Shown here one piece after another: positions 1 through 9,295 of a stretch of DNA of 64,000 bases. Made by a program: the position numbers and the translations under genes. Source of the stretch: Exiguobacterium profundum (lineage in GTDB: Bacteria; Bacillota; Bacilli; Exiguobacteriales; Exiguobacteriaceae); the NCBI RefSeq assembly GCF_001909285.1, contig NZ_MRSV01000001.1, positions 1,259,331 through 1,323,330 on the forward strand. Reading direction: 5' to 3'. The stretch's first letter is position 1. Each line of letters starts with the position of its first letter. Under the pieces are notes generated by a model. The model saw only the letters and a program-made list of their open reading frames with translations. It was not told where the DNA came from and made no database searches.

Positions 1-1158
1 ATGTTTGCCATCGTTGAGTTCGCAAAACTCCACGGCATCGAAAAAGTGTACATTCACGCGTTCACGGACGGCCGTGACTGTGATCCGAAATCAGGAGCTG
101 GTTTCCTCAAGGAAACAGAAGAAAAGCTTGCTGAACTCGGTGTCGGTCAAGTCGCTAGCGTGTCTGGTCGTTACTATGCCATGGACCGCGACAACCGTTG
201 GGAGCGCGTCGAGAAAGTATACGACGTCCTCGTAAACGGTAAAGGCGAAGTTGGCACGGACCCAGTCGAAGTTCTCAAGACATCTTACGAGAACGATTTG
301 ACGGATGAGTTCGTCTTACCAACTGTCATCGTAAAAGATGGCAAGCCGGTCGCGACAATCCAAGACAACGATGCCATCATGTTCTTCAACTTCCGTCCAG
401 ACCGGGCGATCCAGTTGTCGAAAGTGTTCAAAGAGAAAGCCGGATTCAAAGGCTTCACACTCTCGGACAAGCATCCTGAGAACCTTCTCCTCGTTTCGAT
501 GACGAAGTACTCAGATGATATCGACACGGATATCGTGTTCCCACCGGAAGATTTGAAAAACACACTCGGGGAAACGCTCTCTGCGCAAGGATACAAACAA
601 CTCCGTGCCGCAGAAACAGAGAAATACCCACACGTCACGTTCTTCTTGAACGGACAAAAAGAACAACCATTTGAAGGTGAGGATCGTCTCCTTGTCCCTT
701 CACCGAAAGTCGCGACGTACGACTTACAACCAGAAATGAGCGCATATGAACTCACGGACGGCTTGCTCGAGCGTATCGAATCAGATGAGTATGATGCATA
801 CATCATCAACTTCGCAAACCCGGATATGGTTGGTCACTCAGGGAAGCTTGAGCCGACGAAGAAAGCGATCGAAGCGGTCGACGAATGCCTCGGTAAAGTA
901 GTGGACGCATTACTTGCTAAAGGTGGAGCGGCCATCATCACAGCAGACCACGGGAACGCGGACATCGTCACGAACCCGGATGGCTCGCCGATGACGGCGC
1001 ACACGACGGAACCTGTTCCATGTATCGTCACAAAAGAGGGAGTCGAACTGAAACCAGTTCTCGAAGGCGCGCTTTGCGACCTCGCCCCAACGCTTCTTCA
1101 CCTTCTCGGTGGAGAGCAACCAGCTGAAATGACTGGTTCGTCAATCGTTACAAAATAA
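1..1158 (+). CDS. gpmI: 2,3-bisphosphoglycerate-independent phosphoglycerate mutase, C-terminal part (5' end outside window)
   Basis: It interconverts 3- and 2-phosphoglycerate in glycolysis, using two metal ions. About 385 residues are present; the family is usually near 510, so roughly 125 N-terminal residues, including the phospho-acceptor serine, lie upstream of the window, and the first ATG is not the true start. Visible family signatures are HAFTDGRD near residue 20, NPDMVGHSG near 275, ADHGNAD near 315 and TAHTTEPVP near 335, which carry substrate and metal ligands. It is followed after 36 nt by eno, the next enzyme in the pathway, as in the usual Bacillales glycolytic operon. Confidence 0.96.
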   Translation: MFAIVEFAKLHGIEKVYIHAFTDGRDCDPKSGAGFLKETEEKLAELGVGQVASVSGRYYAMDRDNRWERVEKVYDVLVNGKGEVGTDPVEVLKTSYENDLTDEFVLPTVIVKDGKPVATIQDNDAIMFFNFRPDRAIQLSKVFKEKAGFKGFTLSDKHPENLLLVSMTKYSDDIDTDIVFPPEDLKNTLGETLSAQGYKQLRAAETEKYPHVTFFLNGQKEQPFEGEDRLLVPSPKVATYDLQPEMSAYELTDGLLERIESDEYDAYIINFANPDMVGHSGKLEPTKKAIEAVDECLGKVVDALLAKGGAAIITADHGNADIVTNPDGSPMTAHTTEPVPCIVTKEGVELKPVLEGALCDLAPTLLHLLGGEQPAEMTGSSIVTK

Positions 1159-1185
1159 TACAACTATTTTTCAAACGAAAATTAG

Positions 1186-2487
<1,302 letters not shown>

Positions 2488-2501
2488 TTGATTAATTGTT
2501 T

Positions 2502-2532
2502 CAGGCTCGCCAATCGGCGGGCCTGTTTTTTT
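2502..2532 (+). terminator. intrinsic terminator after eno
   Basis: The stem CAGGCTCGCC pairs with GGCGGGCCTG (one G-T pair) around an AATC loop and runs into a T tract. It closes the gpmI-eno transcription unit. Confidence 0.9.
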
Positions 2533-2725
2533 GTGTGTTTTTTATCCGTTTAATCAACGGTGGAAAAGCTGATTGGTCGTCTATCCGTCTTTGCGGCACC
2601 GATGCTTTCCTGCAAGAGTCACGGTACCGCTTCGACGGACGCGAACGTTCTGTGTCGAACTTCTTAGTCATTGAGACCTCGTGTTGTATACTGAACGTAA
2701 AAGACAAAAAGTAGGGGGAGATTGG

Positions 2726-3523
2726 ATGGACCAATCGAATAAACAAGAAAAAAGGTTGAGTGGCGGGAACGTATCCATCGTTCATCGAAAAGGGAACTAC
2801 GTCTATCGTTCACAAAAAGTGGGGAGTGAACGCATCCATTGCTATTTAAAGCATTTGGAGGCGAAGCAACTGTCTGGCGTGCCACGCTTTGTCGGGATCG
2901 ATGAAACAAGAAGAGAGGTGCTCACTTATATCGAGGGGGAGACGGCAGACTATCCTCTCAAATCCTATATGTGGGCTGATGAGGCGATTCAAGACGTCGC
3001 GCGCTTGATGAGACGACTGCATGATGCGTCAATCGATTTTGAATGGACATCCGAATGGGAGCCAATCGATCACACACCACAACCGTTAGAGGTCATCTGC
3101 CATAACGACTTCGCTGTCTACAATACAATTTTCCATGAAGGAAAAGTGGCAGGAATCATCGATTTTGACTTGGCCGCACCCGGACCGCGTGCTTGGGATA
3201 TCGTCTATGCACTTTATACGTTCGTTCCGCTCAGTCGTCGCCACCAAGCTGAAACGGGAGAAGTCATCTATTATGATGCCGATCGAGACGATGCGATCTA
3301 TAAAGAGCGGGTATCTTTGTTTCTCGAAGCCTATGGTTGGGATCAAGCGGAGGTCGACTTGTTCGATATGTTACAACGACGGATTGAAGCGCTCTGTCTC
3401 TTGATGAAACGAAAAGCTGCGGAAGGAGACGTCGCCTTCCAAAAGATGATTGACGAAGGACATTACGATCATTACCAAGAGGAACTTCGGTTTATTCGAA
3501 CGCATGGACAGAAGTGGTTCTGA
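2726..3523 (+). CDS. APH/choline-kinase-like phosphotransferase
   Basis: Protein-kinase-like fold phosphotransferase of about 265 residues; the substrate is unknown. The catalytic loop HNDFAVYNTIF near residue 120 has the HxDxxxxN arrangement, and IIDFDLAAPGPRAWD about 20 residues later supplies the metal-binding aspartate, both as in aminoglycoside phosphotransferase-family enzymes. An in-frame ATG at 2681 exists, but GGGGGAG lies 5 nt before the ATG at 2726, which is chosen. It stands alone between eno and galU. A TATACT -10-like element at 2687-2692 may drive it. Antibiotic resistance should not be assumed: many members act on metabolic or unknown substrates. Confidence 0.8.
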   Translation: MDQSNKQEKRLSGGNVSIVHRKGNYVYRSQKVGSERIHCYLKHLEAKQLSGVPRFVGIDETRREVLTYIEGETADYPLKSYMWADEAIQDVARLMRRLHDASIDFEWTSEWEPIDHTPQPLEVICHNDFAVYNTIFHEGKVAGIIDFDLAAPGPRAWDIVYALYTFVPLSRRHQAETGEVIYYDADRDDAIYKERVSLFLEAYGWDQAEVDLFDMLQRRIEALCLLMKRKAAEGDVAFQKMIDEGHYDHYQEELRFIRTHGQKWF

Positions 3524-3577
3524 AACAATCTGGAGCGGGAATATAGAAAATGAAGCATGAATGGGGAGGCGATTTTC

Positions 3578-3670
3578 GTGATGATGCTTGGATTTCTTTT
3601 CTTGGTATTGCTCATTGGATTCGGCATTTGGTACTATCTCAAATCGCATCGGAATGATGATTGGTCATGA
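3578..3670 (+). CDS. small membrane protein, about 30 residues
   Basis: A short ORF starts with GTG (or ATG at 3581 or 3584) behind GGGGAGG with 8-nt spacing. It encodes a hydrophobic segment (LGFLFLVLLIGFGIWYYL) and then a short polar tail, SHRNDDWS, which looks like a single-span membrane peptide. An in-frame ATG at 3557 precedes the SD and is less likely. Its stop lies inside the following terminator stem. I do not recognise it. The good SD and amphipathic layout support translation, but there is no homology evidence. Confidence 0.5.
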   Translation: MMMLGFLFLVLLIGFGIWYYLKSHRNDDWS

Positions 3671-3694
3671 CAACATTGTCATGACCTCTCTTTT
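3663..3694 (+). terminator. intrinsic terminator overlapping the small ORF stop
   Basis: A perfect inverted repeat, GGTCATGACA with TGTCATGACC, is followed by TCTCTTTT. The 5' arm contains the stop codon of the small upstream ORF. Confidence 0.75.
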
Positions 3695-3755
3695 GTGTCA
3701 GTTTGCACAAAATTTGGGTATACTCTCTACATAACGAGTAAAGGAGCCCATGCTT

Positions 3756-4637
3756 ATGACACGAGTACGTAAAGCCATCATCCCAGCCGCCGGTCTCGGC
3801 ACCCGCTTCCTTCCTGCCACGAAAGCCATGCCAAAAGAAATGTTGCCGATTGTCAACAAGCCGACGATCCAGTTCATCGTCGAGGAAGCCGTCGCTTCAG
3901 GCATCGAGGACATCATCATCGTCACGGGGAAGAACAAACGGGCGATTGAAGACCATTTCGACCGTGCGCTCGAACTGGAACAGAACCTCGAATCGAAAGG
4001 GAAGACGCGCTTGCTCGAATCGGTCCGACATTCCTCGAATTTGGCGAACATTCACTACATACGCCAACAGGAGCCAAAAGGTCTCGGACATGCGATTTGG
4101 TGCGCCCGGAAGTTTATCGGAGACGAGCCATTCGCCGTCTTGCTCGGGGACGATATTATCGAATCCGATGTGCCGGCAACGAAGCAGTTGATCGACCAAT
4201 ATGAGGCCCACGATCGTTCGATCATCGGGGTGCAGCGTGTCCCGTATGAAATGACGAACCGATATGGTATAATTGACCCGCTTGCCGTCGAAGGGAAGCT
4301 CATCCCGGTGCGGACGTTCGTGGAGAAACCGCCCATTGATGAGGCCCCGTCGAACTTCGCCATCCTCGGTCGCTACATCTTGAAACCGGACGTCTTTGAG
4401 GCGTTGTCGGGACAAGAGGCGGGAGCCGGGGGCGAGATTCAATTGACGGATGCGATCGCACGCTTGAATGAGGCGCAGACGGTCTTCGCCTACGAATTTG
4501 ACGGTCGACGTTACGACGTCGGAGAGCCGATTGGGTTCGTCGAGACGACGATTTGCCACGCGCTCAGCGATCCTGATTTAAAAGATGACGTCCATGCCCT
4601 ATTGAAACGGCTTTTGGACGAACTTGATCAACAGTAA
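3756..4637 (+). CDS. galU: UTP-glucose-1-phosphate uridylyltransferase
   Basis: Makes UDP-glucose from UTP and glucose-1-phosphate for glycolipids, teichoic-acid glucosylation and polysaccharides (GtaB in B. subtilis). The N-terminus has the nucleotide-binding motif [22 protein letters not shown]. Further signatures are ITGKNKR-like [14 protein letters not shown] near 55 and GLGHAIWCA near 110. GGAG at 3743-3746 sits too close to the ATG at 3750 but 9 nt before the ATG at 3756, so the latter is preferred, giving MTRVRKAII and about 293 residues. Two glycosyltransferase genes follow directly, consistent with supply of an activated sugar to their products. Confidence 0.93.
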   Translation: MTRVRKAIIPAAGLGTRFLPATKAMPKEMLPIVNKPTIQFIVEEAVASGIEDIIIVTGKNKRAIEDHFDRALELEQNLESKGKTRLLESVRHSSNLANIHYIRQQEPKGLGHAIWCARKFIGDEPFAVLLGDDIIESDVPATKQLIDQYEAHDRSIIGVQRVPYEMTNRYGIIDPLAVEGKLIPVRTFVEKPPIDEAPSNFAILGRYILKPDVFEALSGQEAGAGGEIQLTDAIARLNEAQTVFAYEFDGRRYDVGEPIGFVETTICHALSDPDLKDDVHALLKRLLDELDQQ

Positions 4638-4649
4638 GGTGTGTTATTT

Positions 4650-5867
4650 TTGAAAACAATGCTTATGGTGTGTCAAAACTATTATCCGGAGATCGGCAGT
4701 GCCGGCAACCGGATGCAAAACATTACGCATTTGATGAAGCAGCGCGGGTATGAAGTCGAGGTCATCACGGCCGCCCCTTCGTATCCGAGCTTTGATATGT
4801 ATCAGGACGACCGCTTCTGGAACGACCGGGAGTTAAACGACCAACCGTTCATCAAGCGACTCATCACGAAGAAACGGAAACATACGTCTAACATGGTCAG
4901 TCGTCTTTTCCTATTCCTCGAACAGATGGTCAAAGGGATCCGGGAAGTCCGTAAGCTCGAATTGAAGCCAGACGTCGTCTTTGCGACGACCCCTTCTTTT
5001 TTTATGGCGTTTGTCGGTGCTTATGCGAAACGAAAGTATCGTGTCCCGTTCATCTTGGACGTCCGTGACCTTTGGCCAGAATCGGTGAAAGGTGTCGGCG
5101 TCTTCAAGTACGATTGGGTGCTCACGCCGGCTTTTTGGATGGAGAATCGACTGTATCGTGTCGCCGATGAAGTCATCATCAACTCGGAAGGGTTCCGCAG
5201 CTATCTTCGTCAGCGCGGTGTGCCGAACGAGAAGATTCACTACATGCCGAACTCGATCCGGGAAGCGGAGCGAACGCTCGAGCGGACGATCCCACCGGAC
5301 GACCGGATGGAGATCTTATACGCCGGGAACATGGGTCTTGCCCAAGATGTGTCGTTGTTACTCGAACTCGCCGAGCGATTCCGGGACGAGCCACGGGTCC
5401 ACTTCAAATTGATCGGCTACGGCTATCGGAAAGAAGAGTTGAAACAGACGATCAAAGACCGTGGCTTCCAAAACTTCTTGTTCCTCGAGGCGATGCCACG
5501 GACAGAGGCGTTTCAGGCAATTAAAAATGCGGACGTCGCATTCGTCAGTCTGATCGAGCAAGAAGTGTTTGATACGGTCATCCCTGGGAAACTCATCGAC
5601 TATATGGCGGTCGGCAAACCGATTGTCGCAGCAGTGTCAGGCCATGCGGCGAATGTCATTGAAGCGGCGGAAGTCGGCTACGTGTCACGGAAGCGTGACA
5701 TCGATGAGATCGAGCGAATCCTGCGGAAGCTCCTCGACCGACCGGATTTACGGGAGGCACTCGGGGCGAACGGGATTCGTTACGTCAAAGAGAATTTATG
5801 TTGGGAAGAGAATATCGACGTGTTAGATCAAGTCGTACAACAGTTAGTGATGGAGGAAACACGATGA
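4650..5867 (+). CDS. glycosyltransferase family 4 (WbuB-like)
   Basis: A GT-B fold glycosyltransferase of about 405 residues. The N-terminal domain begins with NYYPEIGSAGNRM (acceptor side). FILDVRDLWPESV near residue 135 is typical of WbuB-type GT4 enzymes, and GKLIDYMAVGKPIVAA near 315 is the donor-binding region of group 1 transferases. The start is most likely the TTG at 4650, 8 nt after AAGGTG, rather than the GTG at 4641 that overlaps the SD. It lies 12 nt after galU and overlaps the next glycosyltransferase by 4 nt, so the three probably form one operon. The sugar and acceptor are unknown. Confidence 0.85.
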   Translation: MKTMLMVCQNYYPEIGSAGNRMQNITHLMKQRGYEVEVITAAPSYPSFDMYQDDRFWNDRELNDQPFIKRLITKKRKHTSNMVSRLFLFLEQMVKGIREVRKLELKPDVVFATTPSFFMAFVGAYAKRKYRVPFILDVRDLWPESVKGVGVFKYDWVLTPAFWMENRLYRVADEVIINSEGFRSYLRQRGVPNEKIHYMPNSIREAERTLERTIPPDDRMEILYAGNMGLAQDVSLLLELAERFRDEPRVHFKLIGYGYRKEELKQTIKDRGFQNFLFLEAMPRTEAFQAIKNADVAFVSLIEQEVFDTVIPGKLIDYMAVGKPIVAAVSGHAANVIEAAEVGYVSRKRDIDEIERILRKLLDRPDLREALGANGIRYVKENLCWEENIDVLDQVVQQLVMEETR

Positions 5868-7204
5868 AGTCAGTATGTATGTTTGTATGGAACCATTTTA
5901 CGAATGATGCGCGCGTCCTTCGTGAGTGCTCGGCACTCGCCGAGGCAGGCTATGAAGTCGATTTGATCGCGCTTCAAGATCCGAAAAATAAAGAGCTTCC
6001 AAAAGAAGAGATGCGTCCGGAAGGCTTCCGCGTCATCCGCGTGAAGCGTCAACCTTCGATTCTCGTCAACGCGCTCAAGTTCGCGAAGAAGACGTATCAA
6101 TGGGTGAGCGAGAAACGGACCCGCCAAATCGGTGCCGGACTCGTCGGTGCCGGGTTGTTCTTACTCGCGCCGTTCACGATGCTCGCGCTCGGAGCGGCCA
6201 TCGGGACGGTCTTGTTGCCGCAAGTACGTAAGCAAATCGTCAACGCGAGTGCGATGCTCGAGATGGTGTTCGCTTCGACGAAAAAATCGTATGACTTTTA
6301 CCATGCGAACGATTTGAACACGCTCCCGCAGGCACTCCTTGCTGGAAAAGTGTTCAACAAAGGTCGGATCGTCTACGACTCGCACGAGGTACAGACGGAC
6401 CGTACGGGTTACGGCTATATTCAAAGTAACCTCGAGGGCTGGCTCTTGCCGTTCGTCGATACGATGATGGTCGAGAACCATACGCGTGCGGCACACAACG
6501 AAGAGTTGTACGGATTCTATCCGTACGTGCTCCATAACTATCCGTTCTACCGTCCGCTCGACTTCTCGCTCCGCAAGGACTTGCATGCACTCCTCGATTT
6601 GCCGAAAGACGAGAAGATCCTCTTGTATCAAGGGGGCATTCAAGCGGGACGTGGTCTCGAACAGCTCGTGCTCGCGGCGAAAGACTTCAAAGAAGGCACG
6701 CTCGTCATGATCGGGGACGGGAAACTCAAACCGACGATCCAACAGTTGATCGAGACGGAAGGGGTCGGCAATCGCGTCAAGATGATTGACAAAGTACCGG
6801 TCGAAGCGTTACCTTACTATACGATGAATGCCTATTTAGGCTTCCAAGTATTGAACAACGTCTGCTTCAACCACTACTCGGCCTCGTCGAATAAATTGTT
6901 TGAGTATTTGATGGCCGAAGTACCGGTCGTCTCATGTGACTTCCCTGAAATCGAACGGGTCGTTGCGGGGAACGATGTCGGGGTGCTCGTCGATTCGCAC
7001 GATCCACAATCGATCGCGGACGGCGTCAACCGGATGATTGAAGACCAAGCACTCTATGCGCGTGTCAAAGAGAACACGAAGACCGCGCGTGAGAAATATA
7101 ACTGGGATTTGGAAAAAGAGGCACTCTTGAACGTCTACGCGAACGCCGCGGAGCGCAAGTTGCCGATTATGAAAGACGGTGCGCCAAAGCCAGTACAATC
7201 TTAA
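5864..7204 (+). CDS. glycosyltransferase (group 1-like) with internal hydrophobic segment
   Basis: A GT-B-type protein of about 446 residues. The N-terminus MFVWNHFTNDARVLRE is typical of group 1 enzymes, HANDLNTLPQALL near 150 matches acceptor-domain motifs, and NKLFEYLMAEVPVVSCDFPEI near 345 is the donor site. The unusual part is a stretch of about 30 hydrophobic residues (about 89-118) between the first strands and HANDLN, probably a membrane-inserting hairpin that anchors the enzyme. The start ATG at 5864 overlaps the previous stop as ATGA and has GGAGGA upstream. An earlier in-frame start would lie deep in the preceding gene and is rejected. Confidence 0.83.
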   Translation: MKSVCMFVWNHFTNDARVLRECSALAEAGYEVDLIALQDPKNKELPKEEMRPEGFRVIRVKRQPSILVNALKFAKKTYQWVSEKRTRQIGAGLVGAGLFLLAPFTMLALGAAIGTVLLPQVRKQIVNASAMLEMVFASTKKSYDFYHANDLNTLPQALLAGKVFNKGRIVYDSHEVQTDRTGYGYIQSNLEGWLLPFVDTMMVENHTRAAHNEELYGFYPYVLHNYPFYRPLDFSLRKDLHALLDLPKDEKILLYQGGIQAGRGLEQLVLAAKDFKEGTLVMIGDGKLKPTIQQLIETEGVGNRVKMIDKVPVEALPYYTMNAYLGFQVLNNVCFNHYSASSNKLFEYLMAEVPVVSCDFPEIERVVAGNDVGVLVDSHDPQSIADGVNRMIEDQALYARVKENTKTAREKYNWDLEKEALLNVYANAAERKLPIMKDGAPKPVQS

Positions 7205-7233
7205 GACTGCGGCTTTTGCCGCGGTCTTTTTTC
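7204..7233 (+). terminator. intrinsic terminator after the glycosyltransferase operon
   Basis: AGACTGCGGC and GCCGCGGTCT pair around TTTT, followed by a T tract. The hairpin starts at the last base of the stop codon. The SD of the next gene lies immediately after it. Confidence 0.88.
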
Positions 7234-7251
7234 TATGGAGGGAGGACATTT

Positions 7252-8139
7252 ATGAAACGTCAACAACAACATTTATTGCGCCAACAAGTATGGCGCAAGC
7301 TACAAACCATCTCGGTGAAGGATATCGCCTGGATCATCGCGGGCTCATTCATTCTCTCGTTCGGGGTCAACTACTTCACCGTACCGAACGACTTCTCGGA
7401 AGGTGGCCTGCTCGGGGTCACGATCATCCTGTACTACGTGTTCGGCTGGGACCTCGGGCTCACGTCGATCATCGGGAACGGGATTCTCTTTATCGTCGGC
7501 TATAAGCTGCTCGACCGTCGGACAATGGTCTATTCGGTCATCGCCGTCATCGCGACGTCATTCTTCCTCAGTCTGACACATGACTGGGGCAGCCCTGCCG
7601 AGGACAAACTGCTTGCGGCCGTCTATGCCGGAATCATGATCGGGGTCGGAATCGGCATGGTGCTCCGTGTCGGCGGGACGACCGGCGGGGGCGTCATCAT
7701 CGCCCGTCTCATGGAGCGCTATCTCCACTTGAGTGTCGCCGTCTCGATGTTCATCATCGATGCGATCGTCGTCGCGACATCTGGTTTCTTCTTAGGGGAA
7801 CAAGTCGTTCTCTATACGCTCATCGCGATCATCATCGGTTCATGGGTCATCGACCTCGTCGCGGAAGGTCTCAACATCCGCAAAGCCGTCACGATCATCA
7901 GCGATAAGCAAGAAGAGCTCGCTGTCGTCTTGACGGAGACGCTCGGACGCTCGGCGACGATCATCCATGGACATGGCTACTACACGAAGCAGGATAAGAA
8001 CATGTTGTATATGATCGTCGACAAACGTCAGATCGCGCCACTCAAAAAAATCGTCCAAGTAACGGACGACCGCGCCTTCGTCGTCATCCACCAGGTGAAG
8101 GAAGTCATCGGCGAAGGGTTTAGCTACCCGTCCCGATAA
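7252..8139 (+). CDS. YitT-family membrane protein (DUF161/DUF2179)
   Basis: An integral membrane protein of about 295 residues with five to six hydrophobic segments in the first 200 residues, then a soluble C-terminal domain from about 205 (ITIISDKQEELAVVL onward) matching DUF2179. Motifs such as NYFTVPNDFSEGGLLGVT and LRVGGTTGGGVIIARL are characteristic of the YitT family. The molecular function of the family is not settled. GGAGGGAGGAC precedes the ATG at 7252; an upstream in-frame ATG lies inside the terminator. It is followed by the secG block. Confidence 0.88.
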   Translation: MKRQQQHLLRQQVWRKLQTISVKDIAWIIAGSFILSFGVNYFTVPNDFSEGGLLGVTIILYYVFGWDLGLTSIIGNGILFIVGYKLLDRRTMVYSVIAVIATSFFLSLTHDWGSPAEDKLLAAVYAGIMIGVGIGMVLRVGGTTGGGVIIARLMERYLHLSVAVSMFIIDAIVVATSGFFLGEQVVLYTLIAIIIGSWVIDLVAEGLNIRKAVTIISDKQEELAVVLTETLGRSATIIHGHGYYTKQDKNMLYMIVDKRQIAPLKKIVQVTDDRAFVVIHQVKEVIGEGFSYPSR

Positions 8140-8212
8140 TTTGAATGCTGGTGTTTTATTGATAACTTCTATATAATAAAAAGCGTGTAAATAGAAGGAG
8201 GAACTGACTACT

Positions 8213-8437
8213 ATGCAAACGATCGCTACAATCAGCCTACTTGTCGTGGCTGTCTTATTGATTGTCGTCGTACTGCTCATGTCAGGTCGGTCGCAAGGTC
8301 TTGGAGCGATTGCAGGTGGCGCGGAGCAGTTGTTCGGACGCCAGAAAGCACGCGGCTTCGATGCTGTTTTGAACCGAACTGCAGCTGTACTAGGCACTTT
8401 GTTTTTCATTTTAGGATTACTAGTCGCATCATTATGA
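8213..8437 (+). CDS. secG: preprotein translocase subunit SecG
   Basis: A 74-residue protein with two membrane helices separated by the loop GRSQGLGAIAGGAEQLFGRQKARG, which is diagnostic for SecG. It assists SecYE-SecA in protein export. AGAAGGAGG lies upstream with suitable spacing to the ATG. A TATAAT element at 8172-8177 with no clear -35 may be its -10. Its position before est, rnr, smpB and ssrA matches the conserved Bacillales order. Confidence 0.95.
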   Translation: MQTIATISLLVVAVLLIVVVLLMSGRSQGLGAIAGGAEQLFGRQKARGFDAVLNRTAAVLGTLFFILGLLVASL

Positions 8438-8444
8438 TGATAAG

Positions 8445-8486
8445 GCTGATCGTTCTCGATTTTCACGTGAGGCGGTCAGCTTTTGT
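8445..8486 (+). terminator. intrinsic terminator after secG
   Basis: GCTGATCG and the distal CGGTCAGC form the base of a hairpin followed by TTTTGTTTTTT. It separates secG from est. Confidence 0.75.
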
Positions 8487-8539
8487 TTTTTCTTTTTATT
8501 TTTTGGGAATAATGTAGATACGAGGAGATGACAGATAAA

Positions 8540-9280
8540 ATGAAAGTGACAGCACCAAAACCGTTCTTCTTCGAGGGCGGAAAACGTGCCGTGTTGATGT
8601 TACATGGCTTCACTGGATCGAGCGCGGATGTCCGCATGCTCGGTCGCTTCCTTCAAAAAGAAGGATACACATGTATGGGACCGATCTATCGTGGTCATGC
8701 CGTCCCACCGGAAGAATTACTCCAATATGGACCGAAAGACTGGTGGGAAGACGTCTTGGACGCTTACCAGACGCTCGTCGACAAAGGTCATGAGGAGATT
8801 GTCGTCTGCGGACTCTCGCTAGGCGGCGTGATGTCGCTCCGTCTCGCCGAGGAGAAAGACGTCAAGGCGGTCATCCCGATGTGCGCACCGACGGGAATCG
8901 ATGCCGAGGACCGCTTGTATAAAGGAGTCCAGGCATATGCCCGAGAATATAAGGGTAGAGAAGAAAAGTCGCCGGAACAGATCGAGCAGGAGATGGCAGA
9001 GTTCAAACCGATGCCAACATTGAAAGACCTCCGTGCCTTCGTCCGTGACACGGCGTCGAAGCTCGAGGACATCTTCGTCCCGACACTCGTCGTCCAAGGC
9101 GCCAAAGACAACATGATCGACCCGGAATCGGCGAATCAAATTTACGAGGCGGTCAACACGTTCCAAAAAGAGTTGCTCATCTATGAGAACTCGGGACACG
9201 TGATCACACTCGACAAAGAAAAAGAGAAACTGCACCAGGACGTGCTCGATTTTCTCGAAACGTTAGACTGGTCAGTCTAA
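8540..9280 (+). CDS. est: carboxylesterase, Est30-type
   Basis: An alpha/beta-hydrolase that cleaves short-chain carboxyl esters, about 246 residues. The nucleophile motif is GLSLGG near residue 91-96. The acid is likely in GAKDNMIDP near 190, and the histidine is in SGHVITLD near 222. The oxyanion region is LHGFTGSSADVR near 21. The sequence closely follows the Geobacillus Est30 pattern from its MKxxxPKPFFFE N-terminus, which supports the ATG at 8540. The ATG at 8528 abuts the SD core AGGAG and is less likely. It lies between secG and rnr, as in Bacillus. Confidence 0.9.
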   Translation: MKVTAPKPFFFEGGKRAVLMLHGFTGSSADVRMLGRFLQKEGYTCMGPIYRGHAVPPEELLQYGPKDWWEDVLDAYQTLVDKGHEEIVVCGLSLGGVMSLRLAEEKDVKAVIPMCAPTGIDAEDRLYKGVQAYAREYKGREEKSPEQIEQEMAEFKPMPTLKDLRAFVRDTASKLEDIFVPTLVVQGAKDNMIDPESANQIYEAVNTFQKELLIYENSGHVITLDKEKEKLHQDVLDFLETLDWSV

Positions 9281-9295
9281 GAAGGAGGTGTCACG

